In this document: piece by piece, positions 18,286-26,607 of the stretch
Layout of the letters: each line of letters begins with the position of its first letter
How positions within the stretch are numbered: the stretch's first letter is position 1
Source: Pseudomonas fluorescens
GTDB taxonomy: Bacteria; Pseudomonadota; Gammaproteobacteria; Pseudomonadales; Pseudomonadaceae
DNA: 64,000 nt
Reading direction: 5' to 3'
Assembly (NCBI RefSeq): GCF_019212185.1
Contig: NZ_CP078138.1
Span: 3,206,501 to 3,270,500 of the forward strand
Position numbers and translations under genes: made by a program
The notes under the pieces: generated by a model
Databases searched by the model: none
The model's input: only the letters and a program-made list of their open reading frames with translations
Told to the model about the DNA's origin: nothing

Positions 18286-19017
18286 ATGAGTTGCAGAGCG
18301 TGGCGATGGGCTCGCAAGGGCCTTCCTGGCTGCATCGCGCTGGCCTTGCTGGTCGCTCCGCTGTGCGCTCGCTGCACTCAGGTCAATGGCGCGGCGGATG
18401 CCGGTGCGAATCCCATGGCCGTGCCACAGCTTGTGCGGCCAGGCGACGCTGGTGCCATGCGGATTCGGGTGTATACGTTCCTCCACAAGGGCGTTCGGCA
18501 ATACGTCAGCCGGCGCCCCGAAGGCATCTCCGCGCGGGTCGATGTGCTGGAACTCTATTACATCAAGGGCTGTTACCTGTGCATGGCGCCGAAGGATTTC
18601 AAGGTCGCCTCACTGAGGCTGGACACCCAATCCTATCGTCGCGAGATCGAAGCCGCTGCCGGTCAATACGGTGTCGACAGGGCGCTGGTCCGCGCCGTGA
18701 TCCATGCCGAATCGGCGTTTCGCCCCAACGCCATTTCCATCGCCGGTGCCCAGGGCCTGATGCAATTGATGCCCGCCACCGCCGAGCGCTTCGCCGTGGA
18801 CAATCCGTTCGACCCTCGACAGAACATTCGCGGTGGCGTGCGCTATCTGGCCTGGCTGCTCAGGCGCTTCAACGGCAACGAGACGCTGGCGTTAGCGGGT
18901 TACAACGCTGGCGAAGCCTCGGTGGTCGAACACAACGGGGTGCCTCCGTACGCGGAGACCCAGTCCTACGTCACCCTTGTGCGGTCGTTGACCGAACGCT
19001 ATCGCAGGCAGCGGTAG
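18286..19017 (+). CDS. Lytic transglycosylase (SLT domain)
   Basis: A 243-aa exported peptidoglycan-cleaving enzyme. The N-terminus (basic start, then IALALLVAPLCARC) is a signal peptide, possibly a lipoprotein signal. The SLT catalytic domain occupies roughly residues 115-240, with the catalytic glutamate in IHAESAF and the family motifs GAQGLMQLMPATA, NIRGGVRYLAWLLRRF and ALAGYNAGE. GGAG lies seven bases before the ATG at 18286, which I prefer to the GTG at 18283. The region before the catalytic domain (LYYIKGCYLCMAPKDF) is not recognised. It is likely a periplasmic, MltE/Slt-like housekeeping or secretion-associated enzyme. Confidence 0.9.
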   Translation: MSCRAWRWARKGLPGCIALALLVAPLCARCTQVNGAADAGANPMAVPQLVRPGDAGAMRIRVYTFLHKGVRQYVSRRPEGISARVDVLELYYIKGCYLCMAPKDFKVASLRLDTQSYRREIEAAAGQYGVDRALVRAVIHAESAFRPNAISIAGAQGLMQLMPATAERFAVDNPFDPRQNIRGGVRYLAWLLRRFNGNETLALAGYNAGEASVVEHNGVPPYAETQSYVTLVRSLTERYRRQR

Positions 19018-19024
19018 GGCTGAA

Positions 19025-19486
19025 TCAAATGACGGAAAACTGCTTTGATGCGCTAATCAGGCGCTGGTACTGACGCAGCTGTCGGTTGGCGCTGCGGATG
19101 TCCAGAAAGAATATCTCGGCGCTGCGCCAAAGCAGCATCCACGCGGTGACGGTAACGACGCCCACGGGGATAGTGCCTTCGATACCCAGCGCCGTGCCTG
19201 CCAGCACCAAGGCCAGTGCCAGACCCAGGAGCGTCAGCGCTACCAGCCGCTGGGCACGAATATCCCCTTTGAGTTGTTCGCTCTTCTGCGCAAAGGTATT
19301 GCCGATGGCCTGCTGCAGGCGCTCTCGCTCAGCTTCCGGACAGCGAATCTGCAGCGTCAACTCAGGGTGGTACCAGGCGCTCTCCATGAGGTAATCCACC
19401 AGTTCGGCGCTCAGCTTGGGGGTGTCTGGCGAGGCGAACGGATTGAGGTAGTCAGCGCTGATGGTCAGATCGATTTTTTGACTCAT
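19025..19486 (-). CDS. Conserved membrane protein of unknown function
   Basis: A 153-aa protein with a soluble, acidic N-terminal half (DYLNPFASPDTPKLSAELVDYLMESAWYHPE), then two hydrophobic segments near residues 82-102 and 106-120, and a basic tail ending QLRQYQRLISASKQF. The order of a soluble 'PF-P' segment, two transmembrane helices, then LLWRSAEIFFLDI with a basic tail resembles a widespread uncharacterised family whose members carry a W-R-x-x-E-I-F-L motif. It lies seven bases from the convergent transglycosylase stop. No function is assigned. Confidence 0.7.
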   Translation of the reverse strand: MSQKIDLTISADYLNPFASPDTPKLSAELVDYLMESAWYHPELTLQIRCPEAERERLQQAIGNTFAQKSEQLKGDIRAQRLVALTLLGLALALVLAGTALGIEGTIPVGVVTVTAWMLLWRSAEIFFLDIRSANRQLRQYQRLISASKQFSVI

Positions 19487-19560
19487 AACGACCCTTTGGC
19501 TGTTGAGTGGTGGACGCAGGCTGCAGAGTTCGAAACAAGGCTACGTGGGACGTGTGATTG

Positions 19561-20124
19561 CTAGGTCAGCTTCAGTCGTTCAGCGGCATAATCCTTGCCC
19601 GCTGCAGTCAGCTCAAAGGTGGTGGAGCCGAACGTCCCGCGTGTCACATTCTGATTGAGCAGCCGCTTGGCCTGGAGTTGTTTGAGACCGAGTTCCACTT
19701 CTTGCGTACTGAGGGAAACCAGTTTGCAGACCGAGTGCAGGTTGGCGATTTTTCGGCAGTGCGCGTGATAGGCCAGCGCTTCGAGCAGCAGCGTTTGATT
19801 ATCGGTCAGTTGCAGAGGTTGTGGGGCGGTGGCTTTCCTGGCTCTACGCGCTGTCCCATGGGGCTCGCCGTTCAAGGCGTAGGTGCTTCGAGCCTGGAAA
19901 ATCGCTATGCAGAGCAGGCTGGTCAGGACCGCGATAATCAACAACAGCAACCAGTTCGGCACCGAGGTTTTCAACACCAGCCAATCGGCAAAACCTGCGA
20001 GCCAGCCCGTGGTCAGTTCGAAGTAATCGGCGAGCAGCATGACCGCCACCCCAGCCATCAGGAAAACTCCCGACGAGGCAATGGCCTTGAACCTGAGCGA
20101 GGAGTGCTTGCCTTGGGCTGCCAT
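19561..20124 (-). CDS. Two-TM membrane protein with C-terminal winged-helix-like domain
   Basis: A 187-aa protein of unknown function. Hydrophobic segments lie near residues 12-30 and 50-75 (VPNWLLLLIIAVLTSLLCIAIF), followed by a polar linker and a C-terminal domain with the spacing of a winged helix (LTDNQTLLLEALA ... VELGLKQLQAKRLLNQN ... FELTAAGKDYAA). I choose the internal ATG at 20124, because the sequence before it (from 20265) reads like non-coding DNA; no strong ribosome site helps. The same layout recurs in the gene at 59332-59889. A membrane-anchored regulator or exclusion-type protein is possible, but unproven. Confidence 0.6.
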   Translation of the reverse strand: MAAQGKHSSLRFKAIASSGVFLMAGVAVMLLADYFELTTGWLAGFADWLVLKTSVPNWLLLLIIAVLTSLLCIAIFQARSTYALNGEPHGTARRARKATAPQPLQLTDNQTLLLEALAYHAHCRKIANLHSVCKLVSLSTQEVELGLKQLQAKRLLNQNVTRGTFGSTTFELTAAGKDYAAERLKLT

Positions 20125-20266
20125 GGTGAGGGTCTCTGCTGCGCGAACAGAATCAAGCAAGCATAGCAGCGCAACAGCGGACTTCGAGCGCAGGAGGTGC
20201 CGACTCGAGGGCGCTTGCTTTGTTGTTGAGACGTTATGTCTCTGGCGACCAGGGTGCTTGGGCAAG

Positions 20267-20296
20267 GCTTACGGGACTGCGTACAGTCCCGTAAGC
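20267..20296. terminator. Perfect 13-bp hairpin downstream of the MFS gene
   Basis: GCTTACGGGACTG and its exact complement CAGTCCCGTAAGC enclose the four-base loop CGTA, 48 bases after the stop of the minus-strand MFS gene. The stem is very stable, but no T tract follows on either strand. Confidence 0.5.
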
Positions 20297-20343
20297 GGCA
20301 TCGGGAGCATCCATCGCCTTTACAGCGGCAAGGAGCTCATGGC

Positions 20344-21570
20344 TCAGGCCGGCTGCACCGCCAGCCGGTTGCTGACATTGCGCCCCAGCACCAGCACCGT
20401 GACAAAGCCGCAGCCCACCAGGGCGGTGGCCAGGCTCAACAACACCGAGCTGCCCATCTGGTCGACGATCTGCCCGCCGAAGAACGAGCCGAGGGCGATG
20501 ATCACCTGGAACAGCGCGACGAACAGCGGCATGCCGCGCTCGACGTCCTTGGGTGCGACGACGAACATCCAGATGCTGGCGCAGGCCGGGAAGGCGCCGA
20601 AGGCAAAACCCCAGAGGCCGATCAGCAGCGCGGCGCCGGTCATGCCGGTGGCGAAGTGCGGGAACAGCGCGGTGCTGACGCCGAGCATAATCGCGACCAG
20701 CATCAGGGTGTGACGCACGCTGCGGTTGGCGGCGAAGCCGGCGAAGATGTTGCCCAGCACCCCGGCCACGCCGTAGAGCAACAGCAGCGAGCCAATGGTC
20801 GGGCCGTCGAAGCCGGCGTTCTGTTTGAAGAACGGCGCGACGTAGGTGTAGGCGGCAAAGTGTGCGAGGCCGATCAGCAACACGGCAATCAAGCCGACCC
20901 GCGCTTGCGGATTGATAAACAGCGCCGGCAGGTCACTGATGCGAATCGCCTTGTCCGGCGCCAGCCGTGGCAGCAGGAACACCTGCGCCAGCAGCACTGG
21001 CACGCCCACCAGCGCGGTGACCAGGAAGGTCATGCGCCAGCCCATCAGGCCGCTGAGCCAGGTACCGACCGGCACGCCGAGCACGGTGGCCAGGGTCACA
21101 CCGACCATGATGATCGAAGTCGCCTGCGCCACCCCCACGCCCTTGGGCGCCAGTCGGCTACTGAGGGCAATGGCCGTGGCCCAGAATCCGCCGATGCTGA
21201 TGCCCAGCAGGACGCGGCCGAACAGCAGCACGTTGAAGTCGCTGGCATAGGCCACCATGGCGTTGGCGATGATCATGATCAGCGTCAGGCCGATCAGCAG
21301 GTAGCGTCGGTCCATGGCACCGATGCCCACCGACAGCAAAGGCGCGGCGAGGGCGGCCATGATCCCCGGCAGGGTCACCATCAGCCCGGCCTGACCGGCA
21401 GTGATGCCCAGGTCGCTGGCGACATCGTTGAGCACGCCGACCGGCAGGAACTCGCTGGTCACCAGTGCGAAGGCGCCGACGGCGACCGAGAGAATCGCCA
21501 GCCACTGCTGTTTGACGCTCTGTTGATTATGTTCGGGGACCTCGTGAGAGGTAGGGCTGATGCTGGGCAT
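20344..21570 (-). CDS. MFS transporter (DHA1 drug/sugar exporter type)
   Basis: A 408-aa, twelve-helix proton-coupled exporter of the AraJ/YdhP-like DHA1 group. Typical motifs include LVTSEFLPVGVLNDVASDLGITAGQAGLMVTLPG in helices 1-2, the loop-2/3 segment GAMDRRYLLIGL, and VLLGISIGGFWATAIAL in helix 4. The start MPSISPTS at 21570 is preferred to the ORF start at 21657: the extra 29 residues are not family-like, and GGAAA precedes 21570. It stands alone. Substrates of this group are sugars, arabinose-like efflux compounds or drugs, and cannot be narrowed. Confidence 0.9.
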   Translation of the reverse strand: MPSISPTSHEVPEHNQQSVKQQWLAILSVAVGAFALVTSEFLPVGVLNDVASDLGITAGQAGLMVTLPGIMAALAAPLLSVGIGAMDRRYLLIGLTLIMIIANAMVAYASDFNVLLFGRVLLGISIGGFWATAIALSSRLAPKGVGVAQATSIIMVGVTLATVLGVPVGTWLSGLMGWRMTFLVTALVGVPVLLAQVFLLPRLAPDKAIRISDLPALFINPQARVGLIAVLLIGLAHFAAYTYVAPFFKQNAGFDGPTIGSLLLLYGVAGVLGNIFAGFAANRSVRHTLMLVAIMLGVSTALFPHFATGMTGAALLIGLWGFAFGAFPACASIWMFVVAPKDVERGMPLFVALFQVIIALGSFFGGQIVDQMGSSVLLSLATALVGCGFVTVLVLGRNVSNRLAVQPA

Positions 21571-21810
21571 GGGCTTGATTTCCAAGGGGGATGGCGCCTG
21601 GAACAGGCGAAGGAGCGGGGGGGAATTGCCGGCGATTATAGGGACCGATTCTGACATGTCGACAGGCGGCGCTCTCGATATTAATCATCACTGGGATTGA
21701 TTAGACGCGGGTCACCTCGCATTCCCGACGGGAATGCACTGGATAAAATGATTGAATTTTTCATGGCGCCGGGTCTGGCGTAGGGTGGTTGGAGGACATG
21801 GAGAACTGCC

Positions 21811-22527
21811 TTGAACACACCCACAGTCAACGCTGCAGAAAAGTTTGATCGCTCGCGTGCCGACGAGTACGGACGCCAGAGTCGTATTGCCCTGGCCGGT
21901 TACGACGCCTGCCAGGATTTGGCGGCCTGCATGTTGGCCGCCAGCCTTGGGCCGGGTGGCGCGGCCAGGGTCTTGGTGGTCGGCGCAGGCGGCACGGCTC
22001 AGGAAATCATTGCCATGGCCCGGCTTGAGCCGGGTTGGCGCTTCACCGCCGTCGACCCCTCCGAGCCGATGCTCGACGCCGCCCGGCAGCAGCTGCAGGC
22101 CAACGAGTTGCTCGACAGAGTCGACCTGCACCTGGGCCAGGTCGAGGACCTGCCGGCGGATCAGCCATACGACGCGGCGACCTTGATCGGCGTGTTGCAT
22201 CATCTTCCGGGCGACGCTGCCAAACAGCAAATATTGCGCGCCATCCAACTCCGTCTCAAACCCGGCGCCCCCTTGGTGGTGGCCGGTAATCAATACGCCT
22301 ATGCCAGCCAACCGCTGTTGCTGGCCGCCTGGGGACAGCGCTGGCGGCAACAGGGTGCGAGCGCGGATGAGGTCAAGGCCAAGCTCGGGAAAATCCTTCA
22401 GGGCGCTGATCCCCCGCATTCCGAAGCAGCGGTGCACAAGCTCATGCACGAGGCCGGCTTCGGCGATGCCACGCGGTTTTTCAGCAGCTTGTTTTGGAGT
22501 GCGTGGTTGACCTGCAAAACCCTTTGA
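21811..22527 (+). CDS. Class I SAM-dependent methyltransferase
   Basis: A 238-aa cytoplasmic protein. The SAM-binding motif I is RVLVVGAGGTAQE near residue 52, motif II is FTAVDPSEPMLDAARQQL, and motif IV is YDAATLIGVLHHLP near residue 122. The layout matches small UbiE-like methyltransferases. The only in-frame start upstream of the fold is TTG at 21811; GGAGG and GAG lie shortly before it. The gene is followed within ten bases by a REP element. The substrate is unknown. Confidence 0.82.
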   Translation: MNTPTVNAAEKFDRSRADEYGRQSRIALAGYDACQDLAACMLAASLGPGGAARVLVVGAGGTAQEIIAMARLEPGWRFTAVDPSEPMLDAARQQLQANELLDRVDLHLGQVEDLPADQPYDAATLIGVLHHLPGDAAKQQILRAIQLRLKPGAPLVVAGNQYAYASQPLLLAAWGQRWRQQGASADEVKAKLGKILQGADPPHSEAAVHKLMHEAGFGDATRFFSSLFWSAWLTCKTL

Positions 22528-22535
22528 CACCCCCA

Positions 22536-22612
22536 GTAGGAGCCGGCTTGCCGGCGAAGGCGTCGGTTGTGGCGATGCAAGGCTTGTGGCCGCCTTCGTT
22601 GGCAAGCTGCCC
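22536..22612. repeat. REP doublet (REPIN)
   Basis: A REP core, GTAGGAGCCGGCTTGCCGGC plus GAAGG, lies at 22536-22562. An inverted, diverged copy (CGCCTTCGTTGGCAAGCTGC) follows near 22590-22610. The pair sits between the methyltransferase and the convergent oxidoreductase, the usual extragenic setting. Confidence 0.75.
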
Positions 22613-22710
22613 GCGATCAGGCTGGCCCACAGTGGATTGCATCGAACTTCGCGAAAGGGCCTCGCAGGGCGACGGCAGCAACGATGCGCAAACAATGGTC
22701 GCGGATGTGG

Positions 22711-23739
22711 TCAAGACGCTGGCGCAGTTGACCCGTGTTCCTGGCTGAGGGTCACCACGACCTTGCCTTTGGCCCGGCCCTGTTCGACATAGCTCAGTGC
22801 GTCCGTTGTCCGTTCGAAAGGGAAGGTCTGATCGATGATCGGCTTGATCACGCCTGCTTCGATCAGTGAAGTGATCTCCCGCAGTTGCGCGCCATCGGCG
22901 CGCATGAACAGAAACCTGTAGCTGACCCCTTGCTTGCGCGCCTTGCGCCGAATCCCGCTGCTCAACAGGCGCATCACTTGCCGTAGCCCCCAGGACAAAC
23001 CTTGCTCCTGGGCGAACTCTGCAGTCGGCGGTCCGGAGATAGAGATCAGCTGTCCGCCAGGCTTGAGCACCTTGATCGATTGTTCCAGGACGTCGGCGCC
23101 AAGGCTGTTCAGGACCACGTCATAGTCGCGCAACTCGCTGGCAAAATCCTCTCGCGTGTAATCGATCACCCGGTCCGCACCCAGTGCCTTCAGCCACAAG
23201 ACGTTGGCGCTGCTGGTGGTGGTCGCGACGAAGGCGCCGAGGTGTTTGGCCAGTTGGATAGCCAGCGTGCCGACGCCGCCAGAGCCGGCATGGATCAACA
23301 CCTTCTGGCCAGGCTTGAGTTGCGCGCTAGTCACCAGCACTTGCCAGGCCGTCAAGGCGCTCAAGGGAATGGACGCGGCTTCGGTCATGTCGAGGTTGGC
23401 GGGTTTCAGCGCCAGGGCGTCCTGGTGCACGGCAATCCGCTCGGCGAAGCTGCCGATGCGACTCTCGGGAGGGCGTGCGTAGACCTCATCGCCGGCCTTG
23501 AACCGCGTCACCGCCGCGCCAACCCGCAGGACGATCCCGGCGAGGTCATTGCCCAATACCAAGGGCAGCGTGTAGGGCAGAATCGGTTTGAAGGCGCCGC
23601 TGCGGATCTTCGAATCCAGCGGATTGACGCTGGCGGCGTGCACCTGGATCAACACGTCATGGGCGCCAACCGTAGGCTCGGGCACCTCGCCAATGGCTCC
23701 GGTTTGCTTACCGTACCGCTCGATAAAAAATGCTTTCAT
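22711..23739 (-). CDS. NADPH:quinone oxidoreductase-type MDR protein
   Basis: A 342-aa zinc-independent medium-chain reductase. The N-terminal GroES-like fold carries HDVLIQVHAASVNPLDSKIRSG, LVLGNDLAGIVLRVG follows, and the Rossmann motif is HAGSGGVGTLAIQLAKHLGA near residue 150. There are no structural-zinc cysteines, placing it with quinone/enoyl reductases. The start MKAFFIERYG at 23739 is the family start; 18 residues of ORF before it have no ribosome site. It lies downstream of an SDR gene on the same strand (64 bp gap), and both are divergent from a TetR gene. It may reduce reactive enones or quinones. Confidence 0.9.
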   Translation of the reverse strand: MKAFFIERYGKQTGAIGEVPEPTVGAHDVLIQVHAASVNPLDSKIRSGAFKPILPYTLPLVLGNDLAGIVLRVGAAVTRFKAGDEVYARPPESRIGSFAERIAVHQDALALKPANLDMTEAASIPLSALTAWQVLVTSAQLKPGQKVLIHAGSGGVGTLAIQLAKHLGAFVATTTSSANVLWLKALGADRVIDYTREDFASELRDYDVVLNSLGADVLEQSIKVLKPGGQLISISGPPTAEFAQEQGLSWGLRQVMRLLSSGIRRKARKQGVSYRFLFMRADGAQLREITSLIEAGVIKPIIDQTFPFERTTDALSYVEQGRAKGKVVVTLSQEHGSTAPAS

Positions 23740-23803
23740 GCCAAGGCTGCTCTGGTCGGTTGCACCGGGAACAGGGCCGTTCGCCGGCCCCATACCGTTT
23801 CAT

Positions 23804-24592
23804 TCACTCGGGCGACTGGTATCGTTGCGCAACGCTGGACTGTTTGATCTGCGACATCAGCCCCAGACGCGCCGCTTGCAAAGCGTGCCAGCGCTCACCT
23901 TCCTGCAGCGGCGGGATGGTCACCGACTCACGGCGGTCGAAGCCGATCAGCGCGGCATCCACCAGATCACCCACTTCCATGATCTCAGGCAGGCTATTGA
24001 TGTCGATCCCGGCGCGATCCCAGATTTCCGTACGCGTGGCGGCAGGCAGTACCGCCTGCACATAGACGCCCTTGGGGCCCAGCTCCAGGCTCAGGCCCTG
24101 GGAAAGGAACAGCGCAAACGCCTTGGTCGCACCATAGACCGACATGCCGAGCTCCGGCGCCAGGCCGACCACCGAGCCAATGTTGACGATAGCTCCGTTG
24201 CCCGCCGTGGCCAGGCGTGGCGCGATCGCACTGGCCAGACGCACCAGGGCCGTGGTGTTGAGCGCGACCAAGTGGGCCACGCTGTCGGTGCTCTGCTCGA
24301 TGAAGCTGCCGGACTGCGCCGCGCCGGCGTTGTTGATCAGGATGCCGATGCTGGCGTCTTCCCGCAGGCGCGCCTCAACGATGGCCAGGTCGCCGAGTTG
24401 GGTCAGGTCGGCCTGCAGCACATCAATCGCAACCCCATGCTCGCCGCTCAACCGGGCGGCGAGGGTGTGCAGGCGCGCCAGGTCGCGGGCGACCAGCACC
24501 AGGTCATGCCCACGTTGGGCGAAACGCTCGGCGTAGGCAGCGCCGATGCCGCTGGAGGCGCCAGTGATCAGAACAGTAGGGCGAGTGGTCAT
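23804..24592 (-). CDS. Short-chain dehydrogenase/reductase (classical SDR)
   Basis: A 262-aa oxidoreductase. TGASSGIG near residue 10 binds the dinucleotide; NNAGAAQSG, the catalytic Ser in IVNIGSVVGL and YGATK (Tyr and Lys) are all in place. The C-terminal part ends in a basic, less conserved tail. It is the first gene behind the divergent TetR promoter and probably forms an operon with the MDR reductase. The pair plus TetR looks like an inducible carbonyl or xenobiotic reduction module (inference). Confidence 0.92.
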   Translation of the reverse strand: MTTRPTVLITGASSGIGAAYAERFAQRGHDLVLVARDLARLHTLAARLSGEHGVAIDVLQADLTQLGDLAIVEARLREDASIGILINNAGAAQSGSFIEQSTDSVAHLVALNTTALVRLASAIAPRLATAGNGAIVNIGSVVGLAPELGMSVYGATKAFALFLSQGLSLELGPKGVYVQAVLPAATRTEIWDRAGIDINSLPEIMEVGDLVDAALIGFDRRESVTIPPLQEGERWHALQAARLGLMSQIKQSSVAQRYQSPE

Positions 24593-24648
24593 GGTCTTGT
24601 CTCTTGATCAGGGATGTCGGGAAGTTGGGTGACTGCGGTGTTGTGGGT

Positions 24649-24666
24649 TTATGATGATGATCATAA
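24649..24666. promoter_or_regulatory. Palindromic operator candidate for the TetR regulator
   Basis: TTATGAT and ATCATAA flank a four-base spacer, GATG, in the 157-bp gap between the divergent SDR and TetR genes. A symmetric site in the shared promoter region is where a TetR-type dimer would repress both directions. Confidence 0.55.
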
Positions 24667-24749
24667 TCTAAGCTGTCAACATCATTTGATTACGATCGAC
24701 ATCTATGTATCATCGACCAACGATTCAACGCTTACGCAAGGTGATGCAC

Positions 24750-25325
24750 ATGAGAGTGACCAAGGCCCAGGCCGAGGCAAACCGGCAGCACATCGTCGAA
24801 ACCGCCTCAGCGGTGTTTCGCCAACGCGGCTTTGACGGGGTCGGAGTGGCCGACTTGATGGCGGCCGCCGGGTTCACTCACGGCGGCTTCTACAAGCATT
24901 TCGGCTCCAAGGCCGACCTGATGGCCGAAGCCTCAGCCAATAGCCTGTGCCGATCGCTGGCCAGCGCCGAGAACCTGGATGTGCAGGGCTTCATCGATGT
25001 CTACGTGTCGCGGGATCACCGCGACCGCCGGGACAGCGGCTGCACCATGGCCGCCTTGTCGGGCGACGCGGCGCGCCAGTCCGACGAGGTCAAGGCGAGT
25101 TTTGCCAACGGCATCGAGGGCTTGCTGCAGACCCTGGGTCAAAAATTTCCGAGCGCCGCAGAGGCGCCGGCTGGGGAAGGGCGCGAGAAAATGCTTGCCC
25201 TGCTGGCACAGGCGGTGGGAGCGATCCTGTTGTCCCGTGCCTGTCCGGACGATTCGCCGCTTGCCGACGAAATCCTCGAGGTCTGCCACCGGCAGATGAC
25301 GGCAGCGCTGGCTGCGCAGTCGTAG
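24750..25325 (+). CDS. TetR-family transcriptional regulator
   Basis: A 191-aa repressor. The N-terminal helix-turn-helix spans residues 8-50 (HIVETASAVFRQRGFDGVGVADLMAAAGFTHGGFYKHFGSK), which is close to the AcrR/NemR-like subgroup. The C-terminal ligand domain includes DSGCTMAALSGDAARQ, with a cysteine at a position used for electrophile sensing in NemR-like relatives (inference). AAGG lies eight bases before the ATG at 24750, so I prefer that to 24705 or 24744. It is divergent from the SDR/MDR operon, its likely target. Confidence 0.9.
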   Translation: MRVTKAQAEANRQHIVETASAVFRQRGFDGVGVADLMAAAGFTHGGFYKHFGSKADLMAEASANSLCRSLASAENLDVQGFIDVYVSRDHRDRRDSGCTMAALSGDAARQSDEVKASFANGIEGLLQTLGQKFPSAAEAPAGEGREKMLALLAQAVGAILLSRACPDDSPLADEILEVCHRQMTAALAAQS

Positions 25326-25343
25326 CGGTTCGAGCGGTCTGAA

Positions 25344-25460
25344 TCAGATCAGCATTTGCAGGGTATCGAACAACCGGCGGTCGTCGGCCTTCGACGAGCG
25401 CGAGCGGCGTCGGACCACCTGCAGGATGCACTCGATAAAGCACTGCGCGGCGCTGAACAG
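25344..25460 (-). pseudogene. C-terminal fragment of an unidentified protein
   Basis: On the minus strand an open frame of about 38 codons ends at a TGA (25344-25346) and reads ...SALFSAAQCFIECILQVV, then an Arg/Ser-rich segment and LFDTLQMLI. The composition looks like a real protein end rather than noise, but there is no start. It abuts the M20 remnant exactly where that gene is cut. It is probably the tail of a neighbour lost in the same deletion; the family is not recognised. Confidence 0.35.
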
Positions 25461-25828
25461 TGCCGACGAGCATCGCCAGCGCCTATGAGGTCAAGGCCGA
25501 TCTTGAGGTGATGCACTACGCACCGGTCACCACCAACAACCCCGGCTTGACCGAGGCCATGGTCCCGGCGTTGGAGTTGGCGGCGCCAGGCAAAGTCGAA
25601 CGCCTGCCGGCATCGTTGTCGCCGAGTGAAGACTTTTCGCTGTACGCGGAAAAAGTCCCGGGGCTGTTCGTGTTCCTTGGCGCGACGCCTGAAGGGCAGG
25701 ACATGAACAAGGCGGCACCCAACCACAGCCCGTATTTCACGGTGGACGATCAGACCCTGGCCACTGGGGTCAAGGCTCATGTGCAGTTTGTGCTGAACTA
25801 TGCGGGGCGGGTTGCGGGTAAATCCTGA
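25460..25828 (+). pseudogene. M20 amidohydrolase/carboxypeptidase remnant (C-terminal 122 residues)
   Basis: This matches only the last third of M20-family amidohydrolases (hippurate hydrolase/aminoacylase type). PVTTNNPGLTEAMVPALE, the catalytic-domain closing motif SPSEDFSLYAEKVPGLFVFLGA and AAPNHSPYFTVDDQTLATGVKAH are clear. The first 250 or so residues, including most metal ligands, are absent, and a stop codon precedes the fragment in frame. The apparent GTG start has no ribosome site. It is therefore a truncated relic; an active enzyme is not expected. Confidence 0.85.
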
Positions 25829-25842
25829 GGGGTTTCCTCCCT

Positions 25843-25985
25843 TGCGGGAGCGGGCTTGTCCGCGATGAGGCCATCAGCTACACCGCATCAACTTCATCGC
25901 CAGCAGGCTGGTTCCCGCAGGTTCTGTGTCCGATCACAAGATCTGCATCCACCGCAAACCCTGTGGGTGGCCTGCCCGCGATGAG
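25843..25985. repeat. Cluster of three REP-like elements
   Basis: Three diverged REP cores lie at about 25843-25870 (GCGGGAGCGGGCTTGTCCGC), 25894-25920 (inverted, ending GGCTGGTTCCCGC) and 25960-25985 (TGTGGGTGGCCTGCCCGC). They separate the amidohydrolase relic from the iron module. Confidence 0.65.
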
Positions 25986-26051
25986 GCCTTCAGTCACACC
26001 ACATAAACATCATCACCATCCCACCTATTGCCAAATCCCCATGCGCTGGAA

Positions 26052-26070
26052 GAAAATGAGAGTCATTATC
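26052..26070 (+). promoter_or_regulatory. Fur box upstream of the first FecI-type sigma factor
   Basis: GAAAATGAGAGTCATTATC agrees with the 19-bp Fur consensus GATAATGATAATCATTATC at 16 positions and lies 26 bases before the sigma factor start. It predicts iron-replete repression of the whole sigma/anti-sigma/receptor unit. Confidence 0.8.
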
Positions 26071-26096
26071 AAATATCTGCGTGTCGAGCCGTCTCC

Positions 26097-26606
26097 ATGT
26101 CCTCTGTCGATCTCTCTCACCAACATGCCGTGCAGACGCTCTACGAAGACCATCACAGTTGGCTGTGCAGTTGGTTGCGTCGGCGCCTGGGTTGCAGCGA
26201 CCACTCGGCGGACTTGGCCCAGGACACCTTCATCCGCGTCCTGACGCAACGCAAAACCCTTGAGCTGCGGGAACCTCGGGCCTACCTGAGCACCATCGCC
26301 CGCAGTCTGATGATCGACAGTTTCCGTCGCCGCTCCCTCGAGCAGGCCTACCTGGAAACACTGGCGCTCAGCCCTGAGCCGTTGGCGGTTTCGCCGGAAA
26401 CCCGCGCGCTGATTCTCGAAACCCTGTTTGAAATCGACCGCCTGCTCGACGGCCTGGGCGAGCGCACCCGGGAAATTTTCCTGCTGGCCCAGCTCGACGG
26501 CCTGAGTTACGTAGAGATCGGCCGCCGTCTGAACGTCTCGGTCAACACCGTGAAGAAACACGCAGTGCGTGCGCTGACCCATTGCCTGCTGCTGGCGGAG
26601 GACTGA
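26097..26606 (+). CDS. FecI-family ECF sigma factor
   Basis: A 169-aa extracytoplasmic-function sigma factor that directs transcription of the adjacent TonB receptor. Region 2 is visible as LYEDHHSWLCSWLRRRLGCSDHSADLAQDTFIRVL and region 4 as LDGLSYVEIGRRLNVSVNTVKKHAVRAL. The start MSSVDLSH at 26097 removes a leader that would overlap the Fur box. One base separates its stop from the FecR start, so sigma and anti-sigma are co-translated. Confidence 0.93.
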   Translation: MSSVDLSHQHAVQTLYEDHHSWLCSWLRRRLGCSDHSADLAQDTFIRVLTQRKTLELREPRAYLSTIARSLMIDSFRRRSLEQAYLETLALSPEPLAVSPETRALILETLFEIDRLLDGLGERTREIFLLAQLDGLSYVEIGRRLNVSVNTVKKHAVRALTHCLLLAED

Positions 26607-26607
26607 G

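Noticed and set aside
20236..21654. 472-codon plus-strand frame over the MFS exporter
   Set aside because: Composed largely of Gln, His, Glu and Arg, the usual antisense image of membrane-helix codons; the MFS protein on the other strand is convincing.
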